From: Actinoplanes sp. TBRC 11911
GTDB taxonomy: Bacteria; Actinomycetota; Actinomycetes; Mycobacteriales; Micromonosporaceae
Direction of reading: 5' to 3'
DNA length: 64,000 nt
NCBI RefSeq assembly: GCF_012933445.1
Contig: NZ_JABBNC010000033.1
Location: 1 to 64,000 of the forward strand
Made by a program: the position numbers and the translations under genes. The notes beneath the pieces were generated by a model, which worked only from the letters and a program-made list of their open reading frames with translations, was not told the DNA's origin and made no database searches. Shown here piece by piece: positions 8,766 to 17,312 of the stretch (the first letter of the stretch is position 1; each line of letters begins with the position of its first letter).

Positions 8766-10390
8766 CAGGCGATGTCGGCCGGCTCGCCGGAGCCGACGTC
8801 GAACGCCGGCCGTTGGGCCGGCAGGGAGAAGCCGTGCGGGCGCGGCTCCTCGGGGGCGCGTGGACGCAGCATGCCCGGCCGGGTGGCGGGCAGCGGCTCG
8901 GAATCGAGCAGCGGCGCCGATCCGAGGGGCCGCCGGGCAAACCCGCCCGGCTCGTCGCCGCCGGACCCCTCGTCGGTCGCGCCGCCGTCGCTCGGACCAT
9001 CGCCGGACGCGCCGTTCCCGTTCGGCCCATCGCCGTTCGAATCGGCGGGCTGCTCCGCTTCGGTGGCCTCCGGCCCGTCCGCGGCGGAATCGTCCGCCCA
9101 GCGCTCCGCGGGCTCGGCCTCGTCGGTGCCCGCCGCCTCGCTCCAGCGTTCCGCGCGCTCGGCCTCGTCCGCGCTCCCCGCCTCGGTCCACCGCTCGCCC
9201 GGCTCCGGATCCTCCGCCTCGGCCCAGCGATCCGCGGCACCCATTTCGTCGTCGGGCGGGAACTCCGCGGTCTCCCCGTCGACGGCCGGCACCTCGTCGC
9301 CCACCTCGACGCCCATGATCGTCGTAGCCGGAACGGCGACCTCGTCCGTCGCCAACCCCTCGGACGCACCCTCGGCCGCCAGCGTCACACTCTCCGCGGC
9401 CGCCTCGGCCCGGCGCTGACGGCGGCTCTCGTCGTCGTTCAGGTCGGCGCGGGCCGCCACGAGATCCGGCCGCGGCGTCACCGTATGAGCGTTCGCCAGG
9501 CCCGCGACCACCGCCGACGTGATCTCCGCGGCGTACTCGCCGTCGTCGTCGTAATCCGGGTCGAAGACGGTCAGCTCCACCCCGAGGCAGTGCGGCGACT
9601 CGACCAGTCCGGCCAGCAGCAGCTCCAGCTCGGGGAACGCGATCCCGCCGGGCGACGGCGCGTCCACCGCCGGCATCACCGCCGGGTCAAGCACGTCGAC
9701 GTCCACGTGCACCCAATACCCGACACAGTCGGTCAGTTGGTCCTGGGCCCACTGGGCGCTGCGCGCGGCACCCTCGGCCCGCAACGCCGGCACCGGCCTG
9801 GTCACGATGCCCGCGGCCTGCAGGTCCAGCCGGTACTCGTCCTGCGCGCGGATCCCCATGACCACCACGTCGACGTCGCGGAAGTAGGGCCGGCGGCTCT
9901 CGATCGCCGCCAGATCGGCCTGCCCACGGCCGGTGACCAACGCCAGATCCTCGCCCGCGGCGGCACCCACATAGGACGCGTTGCCGGGATGCCGGAAGTC
10001 GGAGTGACCGTCGACGAAGACCAGCCCGATCCGGCCGCCGACGGTCTCGCCGAGCCGGTGCATGGCCAGGCCCGACCCGAGCAGGATCGAGCAGTCCCCG
10101 CCGAGGATCACCGGGAACTCGCCGGCGTCCAGGATCGCGCCGATCCGGTCGGCCAGCGCCTTGGAATACGACGCGATCTGCCGCGCGTGCGCCACCCCGT
10201 CCCCGGGCCGCCAGTCGCCCGGGTCGTACCGCGGCGGGGTCAGGCAACCGGCGTCCCGGGCGTCGAGCTTGGTGAGTAACCCCTGGTCACGAAGTGCTCC
10301 GGGCGCCTTGGCGCAGCCTGGCACCGAGGTCACGGTCGGCGGGCGCAGACCGAGATTGGACGGTGCGTCGAGGACGGCGATGCGGCGCAC
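8765..10390 (-). CDS. Arginase/agmatinase-family protein with long acidic C-terminal tail
   Basis: Residues 1-300 form a ureohydrolase domain, a binuclear metal (usually Mn) hydrolase fold acting on guanidino compounds. Metal-site motifs are GGDC (98-100), D127-G-H-S-D131 and D230-V-D232 within HVDVDVLDP. The first motif is normally GGDH or GGDN; here Cys100 replaces the usual ligand, so substrate and even activity are uncertain. The domain is followed by about 230 residues rich in Glu, Ala, Asp and Gly, with repeated ERW(T/S/A)EA-like units. This tail has no counterpart in normal 300-320 aa family members and is probably disordered. The start is GTG 10390 with GGAGGGG eight bases before. It lies 15 bases after the thioredoxin-TPR gene on the same strand, so the two probably form an operon. 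Confidence 0.8.
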   Translation of the reverse strand: MRRIAVLDAPSNLGLRPPTVTSVPGCAKAPGALRDQGLLTKLDARDAGCLTPPRYDPGDWRPGDGVAHARQIASYSKALADRIGAILDAGEFPVILGGDCSILLGSGLAMHRLGETVGGRIGLVFVDGHSDFRHPGNASYVGAAAGEDLALVTGRGQADLAAIESRRPYFRDVDVVVMGIRAQDEYRLDLQAAGIVTRPVPALRAEGAARSAQWAQDQLTDCVGYWVHVDVDVLDPAVMPAVDAPSPGGIAFPELELLLAGLVESPHCLGVELTVFDPDYDDDGEYAAEITSAVVAGLANAHTVTPRPDLVAARADLNDDESRRQRRAEAAAESVTLAAEGASEGLATDEVAVPATTIMGVEVGDEVPAVDGETAEFPPDDEMGAADRWAEAEDPEPGERWTEAGSADEAERAERWSEAAGTDEAEPAERWADDSAADGPEATEAEQPADSNGDGPNGNGASGDGPSDGGATDEGSGGDEPGGFARRPLGSAPLLDSEPLPATRPGMLRPRAPEEPRPHGFSLPAQRPAFDVGSGEPADIA

Positions 10391-10405
10391 GGAGCGTCTC
10401 CCCTC

Positions 10406-11368
10406 CTAGAAGAGGGCGCTGGCCAGGGCGCGTCGTGCGCCGGCCACCGCGGGGTCGTCCGGACCGGCGATGCTGAACAGCGACAGCAGATGCTTCCGGA
10501 CGGTGTCACGCTCCTCGCCGGAGGTGCGTTTGACAAGAGCGATCAACCGGTCGTACGCCTCCGGAGCCTGCCCGCTGAGCACCTCGACGTCGGCGGCGAG
10601 CGACTGGGCGCCGATGTCCTCGGGGTTGGCGGTGGCCTTGGCGAGCGCGCCGGACGGGTCCACGCCGGAGACCCGCCGGTAGAGCTCGACCTGCGCGAGA
10701 CCGGACTCCGCGGCGGCGTCGGCGGGCGACTCGGCGAGGATCTTCCGATACGCCGCCTCGGCCGCCTCCAGGTCGCCGGTCATCAGCGCGTCGTCGGCGG
10801 CGTCGAGACGCGGATCCTCCGGGGTGGCCACGGCGACGCCGCCGGCCTTGAGCACGGCGTCCACGTACTGCCGGACCTGCGACTCGGGGAGCACGCCGGT
10901 GAAGCCCTCGACGAGCTGGCCGCCGACCACCGCGACCACCATCGGGATGCCCTGCACGCGCAGCGCCTGGGCGAGACGGGGGTTGGAGTCCACATCGACC
11001 CGGCCCAGCACCCAGGAGCCGCCGCCCTCCTCGGCGAGACGGTCCAGGATCGGCGAGAGCTGCTTGCACGGCTCACACCAGTCGGCCCAGAAGTCGAGGA
11101 TGACCGGGGTGGACAGGGAACGCTCGAGAACGGCCGACTGGAAGTTGGCCTCGGTGACGTCGATGATCGTCTCGGCGCCGCCGGGCAGCCCACCAGGCAG
11201 CGCACCCGGCGCGCCGGCGTTCTGCGCCGCGCCGCTCGGGGTGCTGCCGACTGGGGCCTGGCCCTGGTCCGGGCGGGCCGGCGCCGGGGACGCGGCGGGT
11301 GCGCGCAGCGCGCTGAGATCGACCGCGCCGCGGGTGAAGATCGACGGGGTGGTCCGTGGGTCGCTCAT
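10406..11368 (-). CDS. Thioredoxin-TPR protein (YbbN/CnoX-like co-chaperone)
   Basis: The protein has a Pro/Ala-rich N-terminal region (1-65), a thioredoxin domain with the active-site motif W97-C-E-P-C101, and a C-terminal helical TPR-like region. This order matches the YbbN/CnoX family, cytoplasmic holdases that combine a thioredoxin fold with TPRs. E. coli CnoX has lost one active-site Cys, whereas both are kept here, so a redox role is plausible. No signal peptide is present. It starts at ATG 11368 with only a weak AGGT ahead, and is followed closely by the arginase-family gene. Confidence 0.85.
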   Translation of the reverse strand: MSDPRTTPSIFTRGAVDLSALRAPAASPAPARPDQGQAPVGSTPSGAAQNAGAPGALPGGLPGGAETIIDVTEANFQSAVLERSLSTPVILDFWADWCEPCKQLSPILDRLAEEGGGSWVLGRVDVDSNPRLAQALRVQGIPMVVAVVGGQLVEGFTGVLPESQVRQYVDAVLKAGGVAVATPEDPRLDAADDALMTGDLEAAEAAYRKILAESPADAAAESGLAQVELYRRVSGVDPSGALAKATANPEDIGAQSLAADVEVLSGQAPEAYDRLIALVKRTSGEERDTVRKHLLSLFSIAGPDDPAVAGARRALASALF

Positions 11369-11403
11369 GGTTACCTAGTTTCGCACGCTGACTACGCGGT
11401 TCG

Positions 11404-11430
11404 CCGCGCCGCGGCGCGGCTGATATCAGA
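11404..11430. promoter_or_regulatory. Two abutting perfect palindromes upstream of the thioredoxin gene
   Basis: GCCGCGCCGCGGCGCGGC (11404-11421) is an uninterrupted 18-base palindrome. CTGATATCAG (11421-11430) is a second, sharing one base with it. They lie between the mutase stop (11525) and the thioredoxin start (11368), all on the minus strand. The GC dyad may end the mutase transcript. The AT-containing dyad looks more like a protein-binding site. Confidence 0.4.
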
Positions 11431-11524
11431 CGTCACAACCCCACGTCATGGCGATACCCGGCGCCGATACGTGTCCATGCGGGTTCCCCTCACGGACCGC
11501 CCCTTTTGCGGTCGTTTGCGAACC

Positions 11525-13198
11525 TCAGAAACGTGCCGGTTCGCGGTAGATGCCCCACTCCCCCTTCAACGCCTCGCAGATCTCGCCCAAGGTCGCCTCG
11601 GCGCGGGCGGCTTCGAGCATCGCCGGGATCATGTTCTCCTCGGTGCGGGCCACGGCCACCAGGTTGTCCAGGGCGGCCTTCACGCGTACGGAATCGCGGG
11701 AAGCTCGGCGAGCGGTAAGCTCGCGCCGCTGCACCAGCTCGACCTCGTGCGAGACACGGAGAATTTCCAGTTCCTTCGCCACCGTACGAAGGTGCGCGTT
11801 GACGCCGACGATCCGCTTCTCGTCCTTTTCGAGGGCCTGCTGGTAGACGAACGCGGCCTCGGCGATGTTCGCGGTGAACCAGCCGTCCTCGATGCCGCGC
11901 AGGATGCCCGCCGTCAGCGAGCCGTCGTGCCCCAGCGCCCGGATGCGGCTGAAGATCTCTTCGGCCTCGGCCTCGATGCGGTCGGTGAGCGCCTCCAGAT
12001 ACCACGAACCGCCGAGCGGGTCGGCCACGTTCACCACGCCGGTCTCCTCCATCAGCACCTGCTGCGTGCGCAGGGCGATCTCGGCCGACTCGTCGGTGGG
12101 CAGTGCCAGCGTCTCGTCCAGCGCGTTGGTGTGCAGCGAGTTCGTCCCGCCCAGCACGGCGGCCAGCGCCTCGACCGCGGTGCGGACCACGTTGTTGACC
12201 GGCTGCTGCGCGGTGAGCGAGACCCCGGCGGTCTGCGTGTGGAACTTCAGCCACAGCGCCTTCTCGCTGGTCGCGCCGTAGTCGTCGCGCAGGTGCCGGG
12301 CCCAGATACGGCGGGCCGCCCGGAACTTCGCGATCTCCTCGAAGAAGTCGATGTGCGCGTCGAAGAAGAAGCTCAGCCCCGGCGCGAACTGGTTGACGTC
12401 CAGCCCTCGGCTCAGCCCCAGCTCGACATAACCAAAACCGTCAGCCAGCGTGTACGCCAGTTCCTGCGCGGCGGTCGACCCGGCCTCGCGAATGTGGTAG
12501 CCGCTGACGGACAGTGGCTTGTACTTGGGGATCTCCCGCGCGCAGTACTCCATCAGGTCGCCGATCAACCGCAGGTGCGGCTCGGGCGCGAACAGCCACT
12601 CCTTCTGCGCGATGTACTCCTTGAAGATGTCGGTCTGCAGCGTGCCGTCGAGCTTGCTGAGGTCGGCCCCTTGCCGCTCGGCCGCCACCAGGTACATCAC
12701 GAAGATCGGCACGGCCGGCCCGGAGATGGTCATGCTGGTGGTGACGTCCTGCAGCGGAATGCCGTCGAACAGCACGTCCATGTCGGCGGCCGAGTCGATC
12801 GCGACCCCGCAGTGCCCCACCTCGCCGAGCGACTGCGCGTCGTCCGAGTCGCGCCCCATCAGCGTCGGCATGTCGAACGCGACGCTGAGCCCGCCCCCGC
12901 CCGCGTCCAAAATCATCTTGTACCGCGCGTTGGTCTGCTGCGCGTTCCCAAACCCGGCGAACTGCCGGATCGTCCAGGTGCGGCCGCGATAGCCGGTGGG
13001 ATAGAGCCCCCGCGTGTACGGAAACTCGCCCGGCCAGCCGATCCGCTCGAACCCCGGATAGCTCGCGTCGTCGGGCGGCCCATACACCGGTTCGACGGGT
13101 TCGCCCGAGAGCGTGGTGAAGTCGGCGTCCCGCTTGCGCGCGGCATCGTAGCGCCGCTGCCAGCGCTCCCGGCCGGCGGCGATGTCGGCTGATTCCAT
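11525..13198 (-). CDS. Acyl-CoA mutase large subunit (methylmalonyl-CoA/isobutyryl-CoA mutase type)
   Basis: This is the substrate-binding large subunit of an adenosylcobalamin-dependent acyl-CoA mutase, which interconverts branched and linear acyl-CoAs. Family segments are [21 protein letters not shown]…[13 protein letters not shown] and SLHTNALDE. At 557 aa it ends after the TIM barrel and lacks the C-terminal B12-binding domain of full MutB, so a separate small subunit is needed; none is in the window. The segment [15 protein letters not shown] resembles the isobutyryl-CoA mutase group more than classical MutB (THSQTSG), but I do not assign the substrate. meaB, thiolase and epimerase lie about 4.6 kb away on the far side of the repeat island. 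The start is ATG 13198, apparently leaderless. Confidence 0.9.
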   Translation of the reverse strand: MESADIAAGRERWQRRYDAARKRDADFTTLSGEPVEPVYGPPDDASYPGFERIGWPGEFPYTRGLYPTGYRGRTWTIRQFAGFGNAQQTNARYKMILDAGGGGLSVAFDMPTLMGRDSDDAQSLGEVGHCGVAIDSAADMDVLFDGIPLQDVTTSMTISGPAVPIFVMYLVAAERQGADLSKLDGTLQTDIFKEYIAQKEWLFAPEPHLRLIGDLMEYCAREIPKYKPLSVSGYHIREAGSTAAQELAYTLADGFGYVELGLSRGLDVNQFAPGLSFFFDAHIDFFEEIAKFRAARRIWARHLRDDYGATSEKALWLKFHTQTAGVSLTAQQPVNNVVRTAVEALAAVLGGTNSLHTNALDETLALPTDESAEIALRTQQVLMEETGVVNVADPLGGSWYLEALTDRIEAEAEEIFSRIRALGHDGSLTAGILRGIEDGWFTANIAEAAFVYQQALEKDEKRIVGVNAHLRTVAKELEILRVSHEVELVQRRELTARRASRDSVRVKAALDNLVAVARTEENMIPAMLEAARAEATLGEICEALKGEWGIYREPARF

Positions 13199-13204
13199 GC
13201 CGCC

Positions 13205-13210
13205 ATCCTA
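13205..13210 (-). promoter_or_regulatory. Leaderless -10 box of the mutase gene
   Basis: TAGGAT (minus strand) is followed by exactly six bases (GGCGGC) and the ATG at 13198. That puts the transcription start at or next to the start codon. No convincing -35 box is seen. Confidence 0.5.
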
Positions 13211-13329
13211 AGGGCAAATCCTGAACGATCGCTAAGGAGGATCGGCCCAGTTCCACCGCGAGACACAGCCGGCACGCCATATGTCCGCTTCCGCACAGCC
13301 CGCCGACGACGGCCGCCTGGGTTGCGCCG

Positions 13330-13690
13330 GCTAGCAATGGCGGGCTGCGCGACCCAACGCCCACTGCCGCCCGTCGCGTCAGACCACCGGTCGCGCCCGG
13401 TAGCCAAGGCGGCCCCGGTCCCCACGCCAACTGCCGCCGGTGACCCCAATCCGACGGTCGCGCCCGGTAGCCGCGGCGGCCCCGCGACCCCACCCCAACT
13501 GCCGCCTGTCACTCCAACCCGACGGTTGCGCCCGCTAGCCACGGCGGCCTCGCGAGCCCCACGCCAACTGCCGCCCGTCACGGCAGGCCAGCGGTCGCGG
13601 TCAATAGCCACGGCGGCCCCCGCGACACCCGCGCCAACTGCCGCCCGTCACTCCGACCCGACGGTCGCGCCCCGTAGCCAAAGCCGCAAA
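13330..13690. repeat. Degenerate tandem array, unit 67-70 bases, 5 copies
   Basis: Anchoring on the shared CTGCCGCC, copies begin at about 13364, 13431, 13499, 13568 and 13638, so successive spacings are 67, 68, 69 and 70 bases. Each unit also carries a CGGTCGCGCCCGGTAGCC-like segment. Several frames stay open only because of the composition. I see no gene in 13199-13780. Confidence 0.75.
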
Positions 13691-13782
13691 TCGGCGACCC
13701 CAAAACGCCGGGCGCCGCTGGTTGCGCCGCTACCTCGGGTCTGGCTCTGGGTCACGCAGCCCGGTCGCGTGGGAAATATTGC

Positions 13783-13912
13783 GACCTTGGAGAGTTACGC
13801 CCACATACGAGCCATAACTTTCCAAGGTTCGCATTCGACGGCTGGAAGTTGGCGGATAAAAGCCTCATTCGAGGACAAAAACTCCCTCCACAATAGACGA
13901 AAATCCCACTAA
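13783..13912 (-). repeat. Dispersed hairpin element, copy A
   Basis: Read on the minus strand, the element begins near TCTATTGTGGAGG, passes through a variable middle and ends in a hairpin: GAACCTTGGAAAGTTA … TAACTCTCCAAGGTC (13830-13783). A second copy lies at 33170-33299 on the plus strand. Both the ATTGTGGAGG end and the ATGTGGGCG hairpin loop are shared. The region is AT-richer than its surroundings. Function is unknown; it is not an insertion sequence I recognise. Confidence 0.7.
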
Positions 13913-14089
13913 CTGGACCTCAGTTCACGATGTGGTCGCTCATCCCGGCTGGCGGGCACTCTTCCCGGAATGTGGACACGACCGTCGGCCCGCCGCTCGC
14001 CCGCCGAGGCACCGGCCGGCAGCGGTACACGCCCACCGCGTCGCGAGGGCCCGACCGCCCGCCGCTCACACCCAGGGACCCAAGGCCGC

Positions 14090-14113
14090 CCGGAAATAAC
14101 GGATATGTCGGGC
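14090..14113 (+). repeat. CGGAAATA-n-CGGATAT motif, copy 1
   Basis: CCGGAAATAACGGATATGTC followed by GGGC. It is one of seven copies of the same motif in the window, five here in plus orientation and two near 33 kb in minus orientation. Confidence 0.75.
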
Positions 14114-14128
14114 GACCTTGAGGCGATC

Positions 14129-14290
14129 CACGATCAGCGGGGCGGCCTCGACTTGACACGATCAGCGGGGCGGCCTCGACATAGCACGATCAGCGAGGCA
14201 GCCTCGACACGATCAGCGAGGCGGCGTCGACTTGGCACGATCAGTGGGGCGGCGTCGACTTGGCACGATCAGCGAGGCGGGCCCGACATG
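14129..14290 (+). repeat. 28-base tandem array, 6 copies
   Basis: The unit CACGATCAGCGRGGCGGCST plus CGACTTGG starts at 14129, 14157, 14185, 14208, 14236 and 14264; spacings are 28, 28, 23, 28 and 28. There are no unique spacers, so it is not a CRISPR array. Confidence 0.85.
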
Positions 14291-14362
14291 ACCCGCGCCG
14301 CTCCCCCAGACACAGTCTCGGCCAGCGCCCGGGCGCCGCGGCAGCGGCCGGCCGCCGACTAG

Positions 14363-14385
14363 CCGGGAATAACGGATATGTCGGG
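14363..14385 (+). repeat. CGGAAATA-n-CGGATAT motif, copy 2
   Basis: CCGGGAATAACGGATATGTC followed by GGG, differing by one base from copy 1. Confidence 0.7.
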
Positions 14386-14499
14386 TACAGCCGCTGGCCA
14401 GCCTTCCCAAAGCGGGTGCCCCGCAAGGTCCTCGGTGCGAGCGCGGGCGGGGTCCCCCTCGGGCATCGCCCGCACACCGAGGCAACGGGCGATGGCTGG

Positions 14500-14671
14500 C
14501 CGAAGATACCGGATATGTCAGGCACGGCGACGGCCCGCCACTCGCGCCCAGAGAGACAGCGAGCCGATGCTGCCCGGAAATACCGGATATGTCAGGCATG
14601 GCGTCGGCCCGCCACTCGCGCCGAGAGAGACAGCGAGCCGACGCTGCCCGGAAATAACGTATATGTCAGGC
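14500..14671 (+). repeat. 74-base tandem array carrying motif copies 3-5
   Basis: Motif copies start at 14500, 14574 and 14648, exactly 74 bases apart. The intervening 50 bases (GGCCCGCCACTCGCGCC… GAGAGACAGCGAGCC) are also conserved. The array runs up to the truncated SRPBCC gene fragment at 14682. Confidence 0.85.
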
Positions 14672-14681
14672 AGCTCGACAT

Positions 14682-14928
14682 GAGCCGCCGTACCGCGTGG
14701 TGTTCTCCTGGGACATCGGGCCGACCTGGCAGGTCGAGTCGGATCCGGAGCGCACCAGCGAGGTCGAGGTGACCTTCACCCGCCGAGAGCCCGGAGCGCA
14801 CCCGCGTCGATCTGGAGCATCGCCACCTCGACCGGCACGGCCCGGGCTGGGAGTCGGTCCGCGACGGCGTCGCCCACGACGAGGGCTGGCCGCTCTACCT
14901 CGACCGCTACGCGGCGCTGTTCGCCTGA
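14682..14928 (+). pseudogene. SRPBCC/AHSA1-domain gene remnant, 5'-truncated and frameshifted
   Basis: The first frame gives EPPYRVVFSWDIGPTWQVESD…EVEVTF, a typical inner strand of the AHSA1/SRPBCC (Bet v1-like) fold. Around 14786-14796 the homology moves to the next frame: ERTRVDLEHRHLDRHG…GWPLYLDRYAALF, ending in TGA at 14926-14928. The domain N-terminus is missing; the homology begins just where the 74-base repeat array ends. The 3' end overlaps the stop of the minus-strand GGDEF gene by 22 bases. The gene is dead; the repeat array probably replaced its 5' part. Confidence 0.75.
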
Positions 14929-16397
14929 AACGGCCGGCCGGCGTTCTTCACCGCGTACATGGCCATGTCCGCCTCGTGCAGCAGCGAGTCCGGGTCGAGG
15001 CGGCCGGTTGCGGTGCCGATGCTCGCGCGCAGCGGCACCCGCACGTCGGCGAGCGTCACCAGGCCGGTCAGCTCGGCCGTCAGGGCCGCCTCCACCTCGG
15101 CGCGGCGGGCCGGGTCCAGGTCGGTCATCAGGACCGCGAACTCGTCGCCGCCCAGGCGGGCCACCACGTCGCCGGCGCGGACGCAGCGGCGGAGGCGGCG
15201 GCCGACCTCGATCAGCAGGCGGTCGCCGGTGGCGTGTCCGAACCGGTCGTTCACCGGCTTGAACTCGTCCAGGTCGATGAGGAACACGGTGACCTCGGTA
15301 CGGGACAGCGTCTCGGTCAGCTCGCGCATGAACAACGCGCGGTTCGCCAAACCGGTCAGCGCGTCGTGGAACGCCTGCTCGGTCAGTTTCGCGGCGAGTT
15401 CGTCGCGCTCGCCGAGCAGCACCGCGATGTGCCGGAACGCCACCGCCTGCCGCGCCACCACCAGACCCGTGGTCACCATGCTGCCGGCGATGACCAGCCA
15501 CGACCGCCACGTCAGGCCCTCGGCGACCAGCATCCCCACCCCGGCGATCCAGGTGACGGCCATCGCCGCGTACGGGAGGAGGCTGTACGGCCGTTCGGAG
15601 CGCCGCCGGAAGCGTACGGTGTCGGCCTGGTGCTGCACCCGGCCGCCGATCAGCAGCAACATGTTCGCGAGCAGGGTGCCGGCCAGCAGCCACGCCCCAC
15701 TGCGCGGGTTCAGGTAGACGGGCAGCGGCACCGCCTGCATCAACGCCTGCAGCAGCGTGGCCAGGCCGTTCAAAACCGCCGCGGCCAGCGTTACCGGGTG
15801 CCGGCTGGTGAGCGTGATCCGCAGGACGGCGAACGCCGCGAGCAGGAAGACGCCGGGCGCCACCAGCAACGTGACGATCAGGGTGAGCACCCAGCTCGAG
15901 TTGTGCGGGCCGGGCGGGAGTTCGATCAGCAGACAGCCGGCCGTGATCGCCGCGGCCATCACGGTGGCCACGTCCATGCGCAGGCCGGCGCGGGTGCCGC
16001 CGGGGAAGGTGAGCGCACCGGTCAGCGCGAGTGCCATCCCGCCCAGCATGCAGGCCATGAAGAACGGCGTGCCCATCACGATCGCCCGGTCGCCGGGGCT
16101 GCCCAGCGCGTAGGCGACCTGGGAGAGATCACCGACGGTCCACACGAGGGCGGCCACCGAGATCAGGCGCCACAGCCGGCGGCCGCCGCGCAGCAGCGGG
16201 TCGTCGCCGACGAGCAGGGCCGCGATCCGCCGGGTGAGGAGCGCGTACGACCCGTGGATCGCACTCATCGCCAGCCAGAACACGGTCATCGCCGGTCCCC
16301 GGTCGTCCCCACCGCCGAACAGCCCGAACAACGGCGGAAGCAGCGCGGCGACCAGGACGAGCGCGCCGAGCAACGGATCGCGTCGCGCCATGGTCAC
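14907..16397 (-). CDS. Membrane-anchored diguanylate cyclase (GGDEF protein)
   Basis: It is predicted to make cyclic di-GMP from two GTP, with the catalytic domain in the cytoplasm. Residues 1-320 contain about nine hydrophobic segments separated by short loops. The GGDEF domain follows (about 335-490), with the intact signature G416-G-D-E-F420. The inhibitory I-site R407-A-G-D410 lies five residues before it, so product inhibition is expected. No EAL domain is present. The extreme C-terminus and stop codon lie inside the SRPBCC remnant. GTG 16397 is used, with ATG 16391 as an alternative; a GAGGGG motif serves either. It lies within the decayed island and may be a late arrival. Confidence 0.88.
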   Translation of the reverse strand: MTMARRDPLLGALVLVAALLPPLFGLFGGGDDRGPAMTVFWLAMSAIHGSYALLTRRIAALLVGDDPLLRGGRRLWRLISVAALVWTVGDLSQVAYALGSPGDRAIVMGTPFFMACMLGGMALALTGALTFPGGTRAGLRMDVATVMAAAITAGCLLIELPPGPHNSSWVLTLIVTLLVAPGVFLLAAFAVLRITLTSRHPVTLAAAVLNGLATLLQALMQAVPLPVYLNPRSGAWLLAGTLLANMLLLIGGRVQHQADTVRFRRRSERPYSLLPYAAMAVTWIAGVGMLVAEGLTWRSWLVIAGSMVTTGLVVARQAVAFRHIAVLLGERDELAAKLTEQAFHDALTGLANRALFMRELTETLSRTEVTVFLIDLDEFKPVNDRFGHATGDRLLIEVGRRLRRCVRAGDVVARLGGDEFAVLMTDLDPARRAEVEAALTAELTGLVTLADVRVPLRASIGTATGRLDPDSLLHEADMAMYAVKNAGRPFQANSAA

Positions 16398-16478
16398 CCC
16401 ATCCCCTCGTCCGCCACGACCGGAGCGGTCGGGACGCTGTCCGCGAAGATCGGCGCCCGCCGGGGCGACCTGAGAAGT

Positions 16479-17312
16479 TCAGAGGCGGTGCTCCAGGATC
16501 CATCGAGCCGGGTCGCCGTTGCGGTAGAGCAACTTCATGATCAGCGGGGTCAGCGAGTCGCGGATCGCCGCGCCCACCGGCCCGGCGGTCTTGGTGCGGC
16601 TGTTGCGCCGGCCGAACGCCACCACCTTCTCCACGCGCCGGCGACGCTGCCGCTCGTAGTCGGCCAGATCGGGGCACCGGCCCAGCGTGACCGCGTCTTC
16701 GATGGCCATCGACGCGCCCTGGCCGGAGGACGGCGAGACGGCGTGCGCGGCGTCCCCGAGCAGCACCACCCGGTCGCGCTGCCAGACCGGCACCCGGGGC
16801 AGGTCGTCGGTGTTCCACGGGCCGAGCACCTCGGGCGTGGCCCGGATGATCGCGGCGCCCGGCGTCGCGTCCCCGGCGAACAGGCCGAGCAGGTGCGCCC
16901 GCCAGGTGGCCTCGGTGAACTCCCCACCGCGCAGCGGTTCCTTGCGAGGCGGGTTCGCGAACCACCAGACCGAACCGTCCGGCGCCATGCTCCAGCCGAA
17001 GAACGCGTGCCGGCCGAACGTCATGTGCACCAGTCCGGGCGTACGGTCCAGGTCGGCCTCGATCGGCCCGGCGGTGAAGCCGCCCGCGTTGAGCAACCCC
17101 AGATAGCTCGGCGCCGGGCCGTCCGGATTCAGGATCTCCCGCGTACGCGACCGGATGCCATCGGCTCCCACCAGCAATTCCCCGTACGCCCTGGAGCCGT
17201 CCCCAAACGTCGCCTCGACCCCGTCCGGCACCGTCCGGAGATCGCGCACCCGCTTGTCGTAGGAGATCGGAATCCCGCGGGCGACCGCCGCCTCCCGTAG
17301 CGCCACGTACTG
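16479..17312 (-). pseudogene. FAD-dependent monooxygenase, N-terminus deleted
   Basis: The coding sequence keeps the middle and C-terminal parts of a class A flavin monooxygenase. The segment RVVLLGDAAHAVSPSSGQG is the conserved second FAD motif (GD…P). The N-terminal Rossmann GxGxxG dinucleotide-binding fold, normally about 100 residues, is absent. Family-like sequence begins at YVALREAAVARGIPISY near 17311. Upstream codons to 17462 stay open but read antisense through the PadR fragment. Without FAD binding it cannot work. A single deletion at about 17310 removed this 5' end together with that of the divergent PadR gene. Confidence 0.75.

Noticed and set aside
7209-9191. A 660-residue minus-strand gene overlapping the PBP gene
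   Set aside because: Its product is low-complexity Arg/Gly/His-rich. The plus strand holds all three PBP catalytic motifs and a lipobox, and the arginase-family tail accounts for the rest.
11525-13198. Naming the mutase as methylmalonyl-CoA mutase MutB or isobutyryl-CoA mutase IcmA
   Set aside because: The missing B12 domain and the FHTQTAG segment lean to the ICM group, but the discriminating active-site residues could not be placed confidently without an alignment.
13322-13912. A 196-residue protein encoded across the 67-70 base array and hairpin element A
   Set aside because: The first part is translated tandem repeat without start-site support. Similarity of its last 35 residues to a frame at 33.2 kb is explained by the shared DNA repeat, whose stem pairing is the better-conserved feature.
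14129-14290. A CRISPR array
   Set aside because: The 28-base units are contiguous with no unique spacers, and no cas genes are present. The same applies to the 30-base array at 33384-33620.
14697-17300. An 867-residue plus-strand frame through the GGDEF and monooxygenase genes
   Set aside because: Apart from its first 30 codons (the SRPBCC remnant) it is Arg/Gln/Gly-rich antisense sequence to well-supported minus-strand genes.
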